Shown here: in pieces, positions 26,193 through 35,138 of the stretch | Numbering within the stretch: position 1 is the first letter of the stretch | Layout: each line of letters begins with the position of its first letter | Assembly: GCF_001188955.3 (NCBI RefSeq) | Contig: NZ_JPRF03000087.1 | Coordinates: 1 to 64,000, forward strand | Direction of reading: 5' to 3' | DNA: 64,000 bases | Source: Kitasatospora aureofaciens | GTDB lineage: Bacteria > Actinomycetota > Actinomycetes > Streptomycetales > Streptomycetaceae | Program-made: the position numbers and the translations under genes | Notes under the pieces: generated by a model | Databases searched by the model: none | Seen by the model: the letters and a program-made list of their open reading frames with translations, nothing else | What the model was told of the DNA's origin: nothing

Positions 26193-26918
26193 ATGGCAGT
26201 CAAGGACGTTGACCGTGAGCAGGACGCTCCGACGGTCACGGTGACGGTGGTCTACCACTCGGTGCACGGGCACACCCGGGTGCTCGCCGAGCACCTCGCC
26301 GAGGGGGCGCGGCTGGTGCCCGGGGCCGAGGTGCACCTCGCCGAGCTCCGGGCGGAGGACGTCAACGCGGGGCGCTGGCACGACCCGGAGGTGCTGGCAC
26401 TGCTGGACCGCTCCGACGCGATCGTGTTCGGCTGCCCGACGCTGATGGGCAGTGTGTCGGCGGTGTTCAAGGCGTTCATGGAGGCCGCGTTCACGCCGTT
26501 CGTCACCCAGGGCTGGAAGGACAAGCTGGCCGGGGGGTTCACCATGTCCGCCTCGCAGAGCGGTGACAAGCTGGCCGTCCTCCAACAGCTGGCGGTGTTC
26601 GGCGCGCAGCTGGGCATGCAGTGGGTCGGCGTGGGCGACATGCCGGGCAACAACTGGAGCGGTGGCAGCCGCGACGACCTGAACCGGTTGGGCTCCTGGC
26701 TGGGCCTGATGAGCCAGAGCCACGCCGACCTGGGCCCCGAGCAGGCCGGATCGCGCGGCGATCTGCTCACCGCGCGGCGCTACGGCGAGCGGATCGCCCG
26801 GCTGGCCCAGCGCTGGGTCAACGCCGTACCGTACGGGACCCCGCGGATGACCGAGCACGAGGCGCGTGCCCTCTCCGCCTCGCTCCGGGAGGCGGAGGCC
26901 GCACCGGCGGGTCACTGA
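26193..26918 (+). CDS. WrbA-like NAD(P)H:quinone oxidoreductase
   Basis: This 241-residue protein has the flavodoxin-like fold of the WrbA family. The FMN phosphate-binding loop reads YHSVHGHTRVLAEHL near residue 20, and GCPTLMGSVSAVFKAFME near 90 is the second flavin contact. It should reduce quinones by two electrons. A short N-terminal extension and a 40-residue C-terminal tail make it longer than typical WrbA (about 200). It is divergent from a LysR gene and convergent with mbtH (18 bp between stops), and marks the left neighbour of the peptide cluster. Confidence 0.87.
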   Translation: MAVKDVDREQDAPTVTVTVVYHSVHGHTRVLAEHLAEGARLVPGAEVHLAELRAEDVNAGRWHDPEVLALLDRSDAIVFGCPTLMGSVSAVFKAFMEAAFTPFVTQGWKDKLAGGFTMSASQSGDKLAVLQQLAVFGAQLGMQWVGVGDMPGNNWSGGSRDDLNRLGSWLGLMSQSHADLGPEQAGSRGDLLTARRYGERIARLAQRWVNAVPYGTPRMTEHEARALSASLREAEAAPAGH

Positions 26919-26936
26919 CCCTCCGTCGGTGCCGCG

Positions 26937-27164
26937 TCAGCGGTCGCTGTGCCCCTGGGCCGCCAGTGCTTCGACCAGGCTTCTGGGCCGTACGTCGGTC
27001 CAGTGCTCCTCGATGTGGTCGAGGCAGGCCTGACGGCTGTCCTCGGGGTGGGAGATCCGCCAGCCGGCCGGCACCTCCAGGAACGCGGGCCACAGCGAGT
27101 GCTGGTTCTCGTCGTTGACCAGGGCCAGGAAGCGGCCGTCGGGGTCGTCGAAGGGGTTCTGCAC
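26937..27164 (-). CDS. mbtH: MbtH-like NRPS helper protein
   Basis: This 75-residue protein is a standard MbtH homologue: NPFDDPDGRFLALVNDENQ, then HSLWPAF, VPAGWRI, and HWTDVRPRSL with the invariant tryptophans. MbtH proteins bind adenylation domains and help them fold or activate amino acids. The GTG at 27164 has an AAGGAG site ten bases upstream. The much longer frame to 27470 is not the gene. It is the leftmost gene of the NRPS cluster and is transcribed away from it. It probably serves the NRPS proteins from 44703 onwards. Confidence 0.95.
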   Translation of the reverse strand: MQNPFDDPDGRFLALVNDENQHSLWPAFLEVPAGWRISHPEDSRQACLDHIEEHWTDVRPRSLVEALAAQGHSDR

Positions 27165-27487
27165 GACCGGGTGGCTCCTTCGTTCCGAGGTGCGGGACGC
27201 GGCGGGTTTCGGGCAGGGCGCTGCTGCTCGGCGGCGCACGGCAAGCCTGCCGCCCTCGCGGACCGTCCGCCACGTCTTTAAGGAGGGACGAAACAACCCA
27301 GGCAGAAGGGGGCGGACTGGCCCGGGAGCAGGTGATGCACGTTCGGCCGGGGATGTCCAGGGGGGAGTTTTCTGCACCTGAGGACTGCAGTCCACTCTCC
27401 TGCCCCGCTCGGAGGGCCGGGCTAGGGTCGCTGAGCGGCCCGGCGGGACGGAGATCGGAAGCTGTGGCACCGGTCGTCGACCGTGGA

Positions 27488-27526
27488 TTCGGTCAACTCT
27501 GCTCCCCTGTGGGCTGGTTGACCGAA
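27488..27526. promoter_or_regulatory. Inverted repeat, candidate operator
   Basis: Perfect 10-bp arms TTCGGTCAAC (27488-27497) and GTTGACCGAA (27517-27526) are 19 bases apart, about 29 bp centre to centre. Position between mbtH and the regulator suggests a binding site for the regulator or another cluster activator. A related TTCGGTCA occurs upstream of the leuA-like gene at 29413. Confidence 0.5.
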
Positions 27527-27670
27527 CGAACGGCCGCGTGGGATCATGTACAGATCAACTATTGGACAAGTCAAGCATCCCGGTTCCGATCCTTAATTGC
27601 AGTGAAGATCCAGTGGATCGTCCGCGACCCTGATCCGGCTGGAATTCGCGGTACGGATGATTCGACAGGT

Positions 27671-27703
27671 GCAACCCCTCTTCGGATGATGTAGAGGGGT
27701 TGC
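27671..27703. terminator. Perfect 11-bp hairpin in the regulator leader region
   Basis: Arms GCAACCCCTCT (27671-27681) and AGAGGGGTTGC (27693-27703) enclose an 11-base loop and are followed by TTCC. With no gene ending nearby on the plus strand, it could be an attenuator, an insulator against read-through, or a protein-binding site. Confidence 0.6.
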
Positions 27704-27819
27704 TTCCGCGTGCGGCGGGCCGCCGCGGGACGATATGGAATTAATCCCTCCGGCTGTGAAGGTAAACGGTCCGGTGCGTGTCCGATGGTTCCTCCACTGT
27801 CTATCGCTGCCGCTTATCG

Positions 27820-27848
27820 TTGCCTGTCGCCCGTTCGTGACCTATGGT
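27820..27848 (+). promoter_or_regulatory. Possible promoter of the regulator gene
   Basis: TTGCCT (27820-27825) and TATGGT (27843-27848) are separated by 17 bases, matching four of six consensus positions each. It lies about 130 bp upstream of the chosen start. Confidence 0.3.
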
Positions 27849-27979
27849 GCGTACGGGTATTCTGGGACGCAGGGCGCCGGCGGGGCGCGCGGTGGCGTCG
27901 GCCACGTAGCAGAAAGGTTCATTCGCGGGAGTCCCGGGAAAGTGTGGAGCTTGTCGTTCGCCTATACGGGGGTGGGAGT

Positions 27980-28873
27980 GTGACGCGCCTTATACTGTCG
28001 TCTGCGAGTCTCGCGAAGACGCGAATCCTGGATGAGCCGGAAGAGCTCGTGGAGGCGCTCCTCGCATTGGAATTACTGGCTGCCGGAAGGGGGGGCTCGG
28101 AATTCGCCCCGTGGCGGGCGCAGGCCGTCGCCGCCCTGGGCACGCGGGCCCTGTTCAAACTGACCTCGATGCTGCACTCGCTCCCCGACGTCTACGACAT
28201 CGTCCGGGGCGCCGGCGGCCCGGACGGACCGACCGACGGGCAGCCGGGTGATTCCAGTTGGCGCGTCGTCAAGGACGTCCGGGAATTCCACCGGCGTGCG
28301 ATCGCCCCGTACTGGCACCGCATCGGCGGCCGGCTCGCGATCGACCGGGCGGCGCGCGGGCAGATCATGCTCAGCGGCGGCATGGAGAAGGTGCTCAGCA
28401 CGCTGCACCCCTCCGTCCACTGGGAGTCGCCCCACCTCGACGTCCCCGGTCCGGACGTCGAATGGAGGCTCGGGGACGGCGGGCTGCTCCTGGCGCCCTC
28501 GCTCTTCCTGCACTCGCGGGCCCCCGTGCTGCTGATCGATCCGTCGGGGGCCGGGACGCCGGTGCTCGTCTACCCGATCCCGGTGAAGCAGAAGTGGCTG
28601 ACCGCCATGTGGAACGAGGAGTCGGCCCGGGACGTCGCCGCCCTCGGTGCCCTGCTGGGCCGGACCCGGGCGGCCGTCCTGCGGGCCCTCACCGACAGTT
28701 GCAGCACCACCGAGCTCGGGCACCGGGTGGGCATCTCGGTGGCGGCGGCCAGTCAGCACGCGGCCATCCTCCGGAGCGCCGGGCTGGTGACCACTCTTCG
28801 ATCGTTCAACACCGTGACGCACACGCTCACCCCGCTGGGCAACGCGCTCCTGCACGAGGAGCTCATCGCCTGA
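27980..28873 (+). CDS. Winged-helix (ArsR-like) regulator with a TTA codon
   Basis: About 297 residues. The C-terminal 70 form a winged helix of ArsR type (TTELGHRVGISVAAASQHAAILRSAGLV). The N-terminal 220 are a helical/beta sensor region with conserved-looking RREFHR-like and YPIPVKQKWL segments, common in actinobacterial regulators of this kind. I chose GTG at 27980 (VTRLILSSASLAKTRIL); upstream codons lack coding character. Codon 32 (28073-28075) is TTA, needing the bldA tRNA-Leu in streptomycetes. The early codons are unusually A/T-rich. Position between mbtH and the biosynthetic operon suggests it is the pathway regulator. Hairpins follow the stop. Confidence 0.82.
   Translation: MTRLILSSASLAKTRILDEPEELVEALLALELLAAGRGGSEFAPWRAQAVAALGTRALFKLTSMLHSLPDVYDIVRGAGGPDGPTDGQPGDSSWRVVKDVREFHRRAIAPYWHRIGGRLAIDRAARGQIMLSGGMEKVLSTLHPSVHWESPHLDVPGPDVEWRLGDGGLLLAPSLFLHSRAPVLLIDPSGAGTPVLVYPIPVKQKWLTAMWNEESARDVAALGALLGRTRAAVLRALTDSCSTTELGHRVGISVAAASQHAAILRSAGLVTTLRSFNTVTHTLTPLGNALLHEELIA
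28073..28075 (+). promoter_or_regulatory. In-frame TTA (bldA-dependent) codon
   Basis: A leucine TTA codon in the regulator gene. In Streptomyces the only tRNA reading it efficiently is the bldA product, so translation would depend on developmental stage. Confidence 0.8.
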
Positions 28874-28880
28874 GGGCCGA

Positions 28881-29065
28881 GGCGCGGACACGACCCGGTC
28901 GCGTCCGCGCCCCGCCCGCGTCCGGGAGCGGCGGCCGGGGGAATGGGCCGCCGCTCCCGGACGCGGACGGGTGGCGGTAGGCGTCGTGCGGGGCCCGCTG
29001 GGGAGTCGGTGGGCCCCGCACGTGCTGCTGCTACCGGGTGCCGGGGCGTGGCGGGCACGCCCCGG
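28881..29065. terminator. Cluster of four hairpins between convergent genes
   Basis: Four perfect inverted repeats follow one another: 28881-28889/28903-28911 (9 bp), 28916-28936/28946-28966 (21 bp), 28986-28996/29011-29021 (11 bp) and 29041-29050/29056-29065 (10 bp). They separate the plus-strand regulator from the minus-strand small membrane protein gene. At least the 21-bp one should act as a strong terminator. Confidence 0.8.
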
Positions 29066-29080
29066 GGATCGCCGTCGGCG

Positions 29081-29185
29081 TCACGCCAGGCTGAGCGTCA
29101 CGTTGATGCAGACGCCCACCACGACGATGGCCAGCAACACCCAGGGCCACAGCGGACGTTCCTTTTGGGGCTGCCATCCAGACAT
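29081..29185 (-). CDS. 34-residue single-pass membrane peptide
   Basis: The peptide begins MSGWQPQKERPLWPW and continues with one hydrophobic helix (VLLAIVVVGVCINVTLSLA) to its end. The topology is a short polar N-terminus plus one membrane segment. The ATG at 29185 has an AGGAA site eight bases upstream. It lies between the regulator and the biosynthetic operon and is divergent from the leuA-like gene. Family unknown. It could be a small modulator of a transporter or sensor, or an orphan hypothetical. Confidence 0.6.
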   Translation of the reverse strand: MSGWQPQKERPLWPWVLLAIVVVGVCINVTLSLA

Positions 29186-29620
29186 GGTATTTCCTGTTCG
29201 CCGTGAGGAGTGGGAAGTAGTAGGGCAGCGGATGGTCCCCCGCTGCACAGCGAGGCTAACCCGCGGCCGGCGGCCAGCGCAGTCAGGTTCCCTGCCGTTC
29301 GCAGGTGCAGTTCTCTGCACCCGTCCGACCCGTCCGGCCCGCGCGCGGCGGCCCCGCCGAGGACTGCCCGCCGGCCCCGCCCCGCCCGTCGAACACTATT
29401 CGACCAGCGCTATTCGGTCACTGTCAAAAGACGTAGCGGGCCCCGGCCGGGTGTTCTTGAATCAAGAGCGTGCTCAGGGTGACGGGGAGTTCCCCCGAGC
29501 ATTCCGGACAAGTCGACATGCCGGTTTCCGCGCCGCGGTCCCGGTATTTCCTCAGATCACTGTTGTCGCCGAGGCGAAAAGGGAAATCCGCGTAGGCGGT
29601 AACGGGGGAAGGTCTATCAG
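29186..29620. other. Divergent promoter region of the biosynthetic operon
   Basis: This 435-bp region lies between the small membrane peptide gene and the leuA-like gene. It contains an 18-bp palindrome (29304-29321), two CTATTCG repeats (29396-29406 and 29410-29420, 14-bp spacing) and a 13-base palindrome TCTTGAATCAAGA (29455-29467). No gene was seen. Confidence 0.55.
29304..29321. promoter_or_regulatory. 18-bp palindrome GGTGCAG-N4-CTGCACC
   Basis: Seven-base arms around TTCT. The right half with its flank (AGTTCTCTGCACC) matches 12 of 13 bases with 27366-27378 upstream of mbtH, and AACTGCACC occurs at 39578-39586 upstream of the ABC genes. It is a candidate cluster operator, though the half-site is short. 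Confidence 0.4.
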
Positions 29621-30801
29621 GTGGTCATCAATACAGGAGAGCTCCGCCGGATTTCCGTCTTCGACACCACGCTCCGCGACGGCGAGCAGGCGCCCGGAAA
29701 CGCCATGACGGCCGAACAGAAGCTCGACGTCGCCATGGCGATCCAGAGCCTGGGCGTCGACGTCATCGAGACCGGATTCCCGGCGGCCTCCCCGACGGAC
29801 TTCAAGGCGACCCGGATGATGTCCGAGCAGCTGACGGACGCCCGGCTCTCCTCCTTCTGCCGGTCGGTACCCAGGGACGTGGAGGTGGCCGTCGAGGCCG
29901 GCGGCATCGAGCGGCACCAGATCCAACTCCTGGTCACCGGCAGCGACATGCACCTGGAGCACAAGCGCGGCATCACCCGCGAGCAGGCGTACGCCGAGGT
30001 CCGCGCCGCCATCAGGACGGCCAGGGAGCTCGGAGTCACCGACATCTCGATCGGCATCGAGGACGCCAGCCGTGGCGAGCACGACCTGCTGCGCGGCTAC
30101 TGCGAGATCGTCGCGGAGGCCGGCGCCACCACGATCGCCCTGGGCGAGACCTCGGGTTGTCTGGTGCCCGCCGAGTTCGGCGACCTCACCCACACGGTCC
30201 GGCAGTGGCTGCCCGCCGAGACGGTGCTGTCGGTGCACTGCCACGACGACTTCGGCCTCGCCGTCGCCAACACCCTCGCGGGCCTGGAGGCCGGGGCCGA
30301 CGAGATGCAGGTGACGCTCGGTGGGATCGGCGAGCGCGCGGGCAACGCCGCGCTGGAGGAGCTCGCCGCCGTCCTGCTCTACAAGGCGGCCCACTACGGC
30401 TTCACCACCACGATCAGGACCGAGCGGCTGTACGCGGCCTACCAGGTGCTCACCCGGGCCATCGCGATGGAGACCCCGCGCAACAAGGCCATCTTCGGCC
30501 AGTACTCCTTCGCCACCCAGGCCGGGATCCACCAGGCCGGCATGCTGGCGCGCCCGGAGACCTACGAGTACCTGGAGCCCTCCCGGGTGGGCCGCGAGCG
30601 CTCCCTGCTGGTCGGCCGCCACTCCGGCCGCGGCATCCTGGCGCACCTGCTGGAGCAGCTCGACGTGCCCGCCACCCCCGAGCTGCTGGACGAGCTGTAC
30701 CACGACTACATCGCCAGCCGCACCGGCGGCGAGTGCGACGAGCTGTCCGTGGTCCGCGCCAGCCTCGCCCAGCGGTTCGCCCGGTCGGCCGGAGCTGCCG
30801 C

Positions 30802-30805
<4 letters not shown>
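29621..30805 (+). CDS. 2-isopropylmalate/homocitrate synthase-like enzyme without regulatory domain
   Basis: This 394-residue enzyme of the LeuA/homocitrate/benzylmalate synthase family condenses acetyl-CoA with a 2-oxo acid. The TIM-barrel signatures are intact: FDTTLRDGEQAPG (14-26), ETGFPAASPTDF, the metal-binding HCHDDFGLAVAN near 206 and GIGERAGN near 237. The protein stops at 394, whereas LeuA proteins are about 510-570 because of the leucine-binding domain, so feedback control by leucine is not expected. GTG at 29621 follows GGGGGAAGG. It opens a coupled operon with LeuC/D/B-like and aminotransferase genes, so it probably lengthens a 2-oxo acid by one carbon for a non-protein amino acid. 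The substrate (leucine, phenylalanine or 2-oxoglutarate type) is not settled. Confidence 0.88.
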
Positions 30806-32208
<1,403 letters not shown>

Positions 32209-32215
32209 GAGAGCC

Positions 32216-32842
32216 ATGGAACCCCTGATCACGCACACCGGGCAGGCGGTGGCACTGCGCCGCGACGACATCGACACCGACCAGATCGTCCCGGCCGAGT
32301 ACTGCAAGCGCGTCGTCAAGAGCGGGTACGCGGACGCCCTGTTCGCCCGCTGGCGGCAGGAGCCCGACTTCGTCCTCAACCGCCCGGCGCACGCCGGTGC
32401 GACCGTCCTGCTGGCGGGCCGGAACTTCGGCATCGGCAGCTCGCGGGAGCACGCCGTGTGGGCCCTGAAGGACGGCGGCTTCGTCGCGGTCGTGGCCTCC
32501 GGCTTCGGGGACATCTTCCGCCGGAACGCCATGAACAACGGGCTGATCCCGGTGGACCAGCCGGTGGAGGTGGTCCAGGAGCTGATGGCCGAGGCCGAGC
32601 GGGACCCGTCCTTCACCCTCACCGTCGACCTCCAGCAGCTCCGGCTGGTCGTCGGCGGCCGCAGCTGGCCCTTCGAGGCCGAGCAGCGGGCCCGCGAACT
32701 GCTGCTGCAGGGCCTGGACACCATCGAGCTGACCATGCGGCGCGGCGAGCTGATCGAGGCGTACGAACGGCGCCGCCCGTCCTGGCTGCCGACCGTCCCC
32801 GTGGGATCGGGATCGGAGCACGCCACCGGGGGAGCGCGGTGA
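32216..32842 (+). CDS. Aconitase-type isomerase small subunit (LeuD-like)
   Basis: This 208-residue subunit has the swivelling aconitase C-terminal domain, with DIDTDQIVPAEYCKRV near residue 25, LLAGRNFGIGSSREHA near 70 and FGDIFRRNAMNNGLIPV near 105. In this family the small subunit forms much of the substrate-specificity loop, so it would be the place to look for adaptation to a longer side chain. It starts 7 bp after the LeuC-like stop, and its own stop overlaps the start of the aminotransferase (GTGA). Confidence 0.92.
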   Translation: MEPLITHTGQAVALRRDDIDTDQIVPAEYCKRVVKSGYADALFARWRQEPDFVLNRPAHAGATVLLAGRNFGIGSSREHAVWALKDGGFVAVVASGFGDIFRRNAMNNGLIPVDQPVEVVQELMAEAERDPSFTLTVDLQQLRLVVGGRSWPFEAEQRARELLLQGLDTIELTMRRGELIEAYERRRPSWLPTVPVGSGSEHATGGAR

Positions 32843-34014
32843 CCCGCTCCGCGCTCGTCGGCACCGCCCCTGCCCGTCCGCTCGGCGCGCAGCGCGTCCG
32901 GCAACTGCCCGCCGGCGGGCTGGTCGCCCTGCTGGCGGGCCGGGGGGCGGACTCGGTGGACCTCGCGGCCGGCACTCCGAAGTGGCCGGCCACCCCGCCC
33001 GAGCTGGTGGAGGGCGCCGTCCGCGCCCTCCGCGAGGGCGTCCACCAGTACGAGGACCCGGCCGGGAACCCGCGGCTGCGCGAGTGGATCGCGGGTACCC
33101 TGCCGGGCCGGCCCGACCCCGACACGGAGCTGACGGTGACCGCGGGGGCGAGCGAGGCGCTCGCGGTCGCCCTGCTGGCCTGCGTCGACCCCGGGGACGA
33201 GGTCGTCGTCCTGGAGCCGTTCTACGAGAACTTCCTCAGCGCGGTCGCACTGGTCGGCGGGGTGCCGCGGTTCGTCCGGGCCGAGGGCCCGGACTGGGCC
33301 CTGGACCCCGACGCGCTCACCGCCGCGTTCGGCCCGCGCACCAGGGCGATCGTCCTCAACAGCCCGGCCAATCCGACCGGGCGGCTGCTCACCGACGGGG
33401 AACTGGGCCTGATCGCCGAGCTGTGCGAGCGGTGGGACGTGACGGCCGTCTCCGACGAGGTCTACGCCGGCTACGTCTACGACGGCGCGCGGCACCGCTC
33501 GGTGGCCGAACTGCCCGGCCTGGCCGAGCGGAGCATCGTGCTGGGCAGCTTCTCCAAGAGCCACGCCGTCAGCGGCTGGCGCCTGGGCTACCTGCGCGCC
33601 CCCGCGCCCTGGACCCGGATGCTGCGACAGGTCCACGTCGCCACCACCGGCGGGGCCGCCGCTCCGCTGCAGCACGCGCTGGCCGAGGCCGGCCCGGCCC
33701 TGCGGGACGGCTGGGACCCGGCCGGGTCGATGCGGCCGCTGCGCGACCTGGCCGTCCGGATGCTCACCGAGGCGGGCTTCGACTGCGTCGCACCCCGGGG
33801 CGGCATCTACGTCACGGCGGGGATCCAGCACCTCACCCGGGAGCCGAGTCCCGCCTTCGTCCGCGACCTGGCCGCCGCGACCGGGGTGCTGCTGGCGCCC
33901 GCCACCCCCTTCTTCGCCGACCCGCGGCGCGGCGACCGGTACGTCCGGGTCGCCTTCAACCGCCCCGAGGCCACCCTCCGCGAAGCCCACCGGCGCCTGA
34001 CCGCCCGACCCTAG
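32839..34014 (+). CDS. PLP-dependent aminotransferase, fold type I
   Basis: This 391-residue aminotransferase should convert the extended 2-oxo acid to the amino acid. The PLP lysine is K240 in GSFSKSHAVSGWRLGY. NSPANPTGRLL and SDEVYAGYVY supply the asparagine and aspartate/tyrosine contacts, and the C-terminal arginine lies in RYVRVAFNRP. It is of the class I/II (aspartate/aromatic) type rather than the branched-chain IlvE type. It overlaps the leuD-like stop by four bases and precedes the leuB-like gene, so it sits inside the chain-extension set. Confidence 0.88.
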   Translation: MTRSALVGTAPARPLGAQRVRQLPAGGLVALLAGRGADSVDLAAGTPKWPATPPELVEGAVRALREGVHQYEDPAGNPRLREWIAGTLPGRPDPDTELTVTAGASEALAVALLACVDPGDEVVVLEPFYENFLSAVALVGGVPRFVRAEGPDWALDPDALTAAFGPRTRAIVLNSPANPTGRLLTDGELGLIAELCERWDVTAVSDEVYAGYVYDGARHRSVAELPGLAERSIVLGSFSKSHAVSGWRLGYLRAPAPWTRMLRQVHVATTGGAAAPLQHALAEAGPALRDGWDPAGSMRPLRDLAVRMLTEAGFDCVAPRGGIYVTAGIQHLTREPSPAFVRDLAAATGVLLAPATPFFADPRRGDRYVRVAFNRPEATLREAHRRLTARP

Positions 34015-34023
34015 GACGATCCC

Positions 34024-35070
34024 GTGCAGACCGAGCAGAACACCCAGAAGATCATCGTGATACCCGGTGACGGCATCGGCCCCGAAGTGACCGAGGAAGC
34101 CGTCCTGACGCTCCAGGCCCTCGGCGCCGGCCTGGAGTTCACCTTCCTCGACCGGATCAACGCCGACCGCTACCTCCGCGACGGCGTGGCCCTCACCGAC
34201 GGCGAGCTGGAGGAGGTCCGAACGGCCGGCACGGTGCTCTTCGGGGCCGTCGGCGACCCGCGGGTGACCAACCCGGACTACGCCCGCGGCGTGCTGCTCC
34301 GGCTCCGCACCGACCTGGACCTGTACGTCAACTACCGTCCGGCGGTGCTGCTGGACGAGCGGCTCAGCCCGCTGCGCGACGAGTCCCGCCGCGGCATCGA
34401 CTGCGTGGTGGTGCGGGAGAACACCGAGGGCCTGTACACCGGGGTCGGCGGCAGCCTGCGGACCGGCACACCCGACGAGGTCACCGTCGACCAGGAGACC
34501 AACACCCACCTCGGGGTCTCGCGGATCGTCGAGTACGCCTACGGCGTCGCCCGCCGGTCGGTGTGCATGGTCGACAAGTCCAACGCGGTGCGGTTCGGCG
34601 GCCAGTTGTGGCAGCGGGTGTGGCGGGAGACCCGGGACCGCCACCCCGAGCTGGACTCGTCCCACCTGTACGTGGACGTCGCGGCGATGAAGCTGGTCAA
34701 GGATCCCGCGTCCTTCGACGTGATCGTCACCAACAACTCCTACGGAGACATCCTCAGCGACCTCACCGCGGAACTCGCCGGCGGGCTGGGCACCGCCGCC
34801 TCGGCGAACATCAACCCGGTGACCGGGATGGGCCTGTACGAGCCGGTGCACGGCAGCGCCCCCGACATCGTCGGCAAGGGACTCGCCAACCCCGCGGGCG
34901 CCGTGCTGAGCGCCGCCCTCCTGCTGCGCGACCGGGGGCTGAAGAGCGAGGCGGAGGCCCTGGAGCGGGCGGTGCGCCGCACCGTCGCCGAACGCCGCTG
35001 CACCCCGGACCTCGGCGGCACCCTGAACACCCGGCAGGCCGGAGAGGCCATCCGGGCGGCGCTGGACTGA
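34024..35070 (+). CDS. 3-isopropylmalate dehydrogenase-like oxidative decarboxylase
   Basis: This 348-residue enzyme belongs to the isocitrate/isopropylmalate dehydrogenase family. It contains IPGDGIGPEV at 13, the substrate arginines in LLRLRTDLDLYVNYRP, the metal-binding TNNSYGDILSDLTAEL and the cofactor loop YEPVHGSAPDIVGKGLANP, which favours NAD over NADP. It should oxidise and decarboxylate the 3-hydroxy intermediate to give the chain-lengthened 2-oxo acid. Residues that choose the side chain (the LLR.R and following loop) are close to, but not identical with, LeuB. GTG at 34024; the gene completes the LeuABCD-like set in the operon. Confidence 0.9.
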   Translation: MQTEQNTQKIIVIPGDGIGPEVTEEAVLTLQALGAGLEFTFLDRINADRYLRDGVALTDGELEEVRTAGTVLFGAVGDPRVTNPDYARGVLLRLRTDLDLYVNYRPAVLLDERLSPLRDESRRGIDCVVVRENTEGLYTGVGGSLRTGTPDEVTVDQETNTHLGVSRIVEYAYGVARRSVCMVDKSNAVRFGGQLWQRVWRETRDRHPELDSSHLYVDVAAMKLVKDPASFDVIVTNNSYGDILSDLTAELAGGLGTAASANINPVTGMGLYEPVHGSAPDIVGKGLANPAGAVLSAALLLRDRGLKSEAEALERAVRRTVAERRCTPDLGGTLNTRQAGEAIRAALD

Positions 35071-35138
35071 CCCCGCCCCCGCGGCCACCCCGCCCCGACG
35101 AACCAACCGCATCCGGACAACAGGAGGAGCACGTTCCC

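Larger units (their letters stand above)
27165..27979. other. Cluster-edge control region between mbtH and the regulator
   Basis: These 815 bases separate divergent mbtH and the winged-helix regulator and are less G+C rich than the surroundings. Visible signals are an inverted repeat at 27488-27526, a hairpin at 27671-27703, a possible promoter at 27820-27848 and a TGCACC-containing motif at 27366-27378. Frames crossing it use unusual codons and match nothing I know, so I treat it as non-coding. Confidence 0.6.

Noticed and set aside
27165..27470. N-terminal extension of MbtH on the minus strand
   Set aside because: MbtH proteins are about 70 residues; GTG 27164 with AAGGAG gives exactly that. 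The extension is low-complexity.
27710..27979. N-terminal extension of the winged-helix regulator
   Set aside because: In frame, but with unusual codons and an Arg-rich sequence unlike the family; GTG 27980 starts the recognisable protein.
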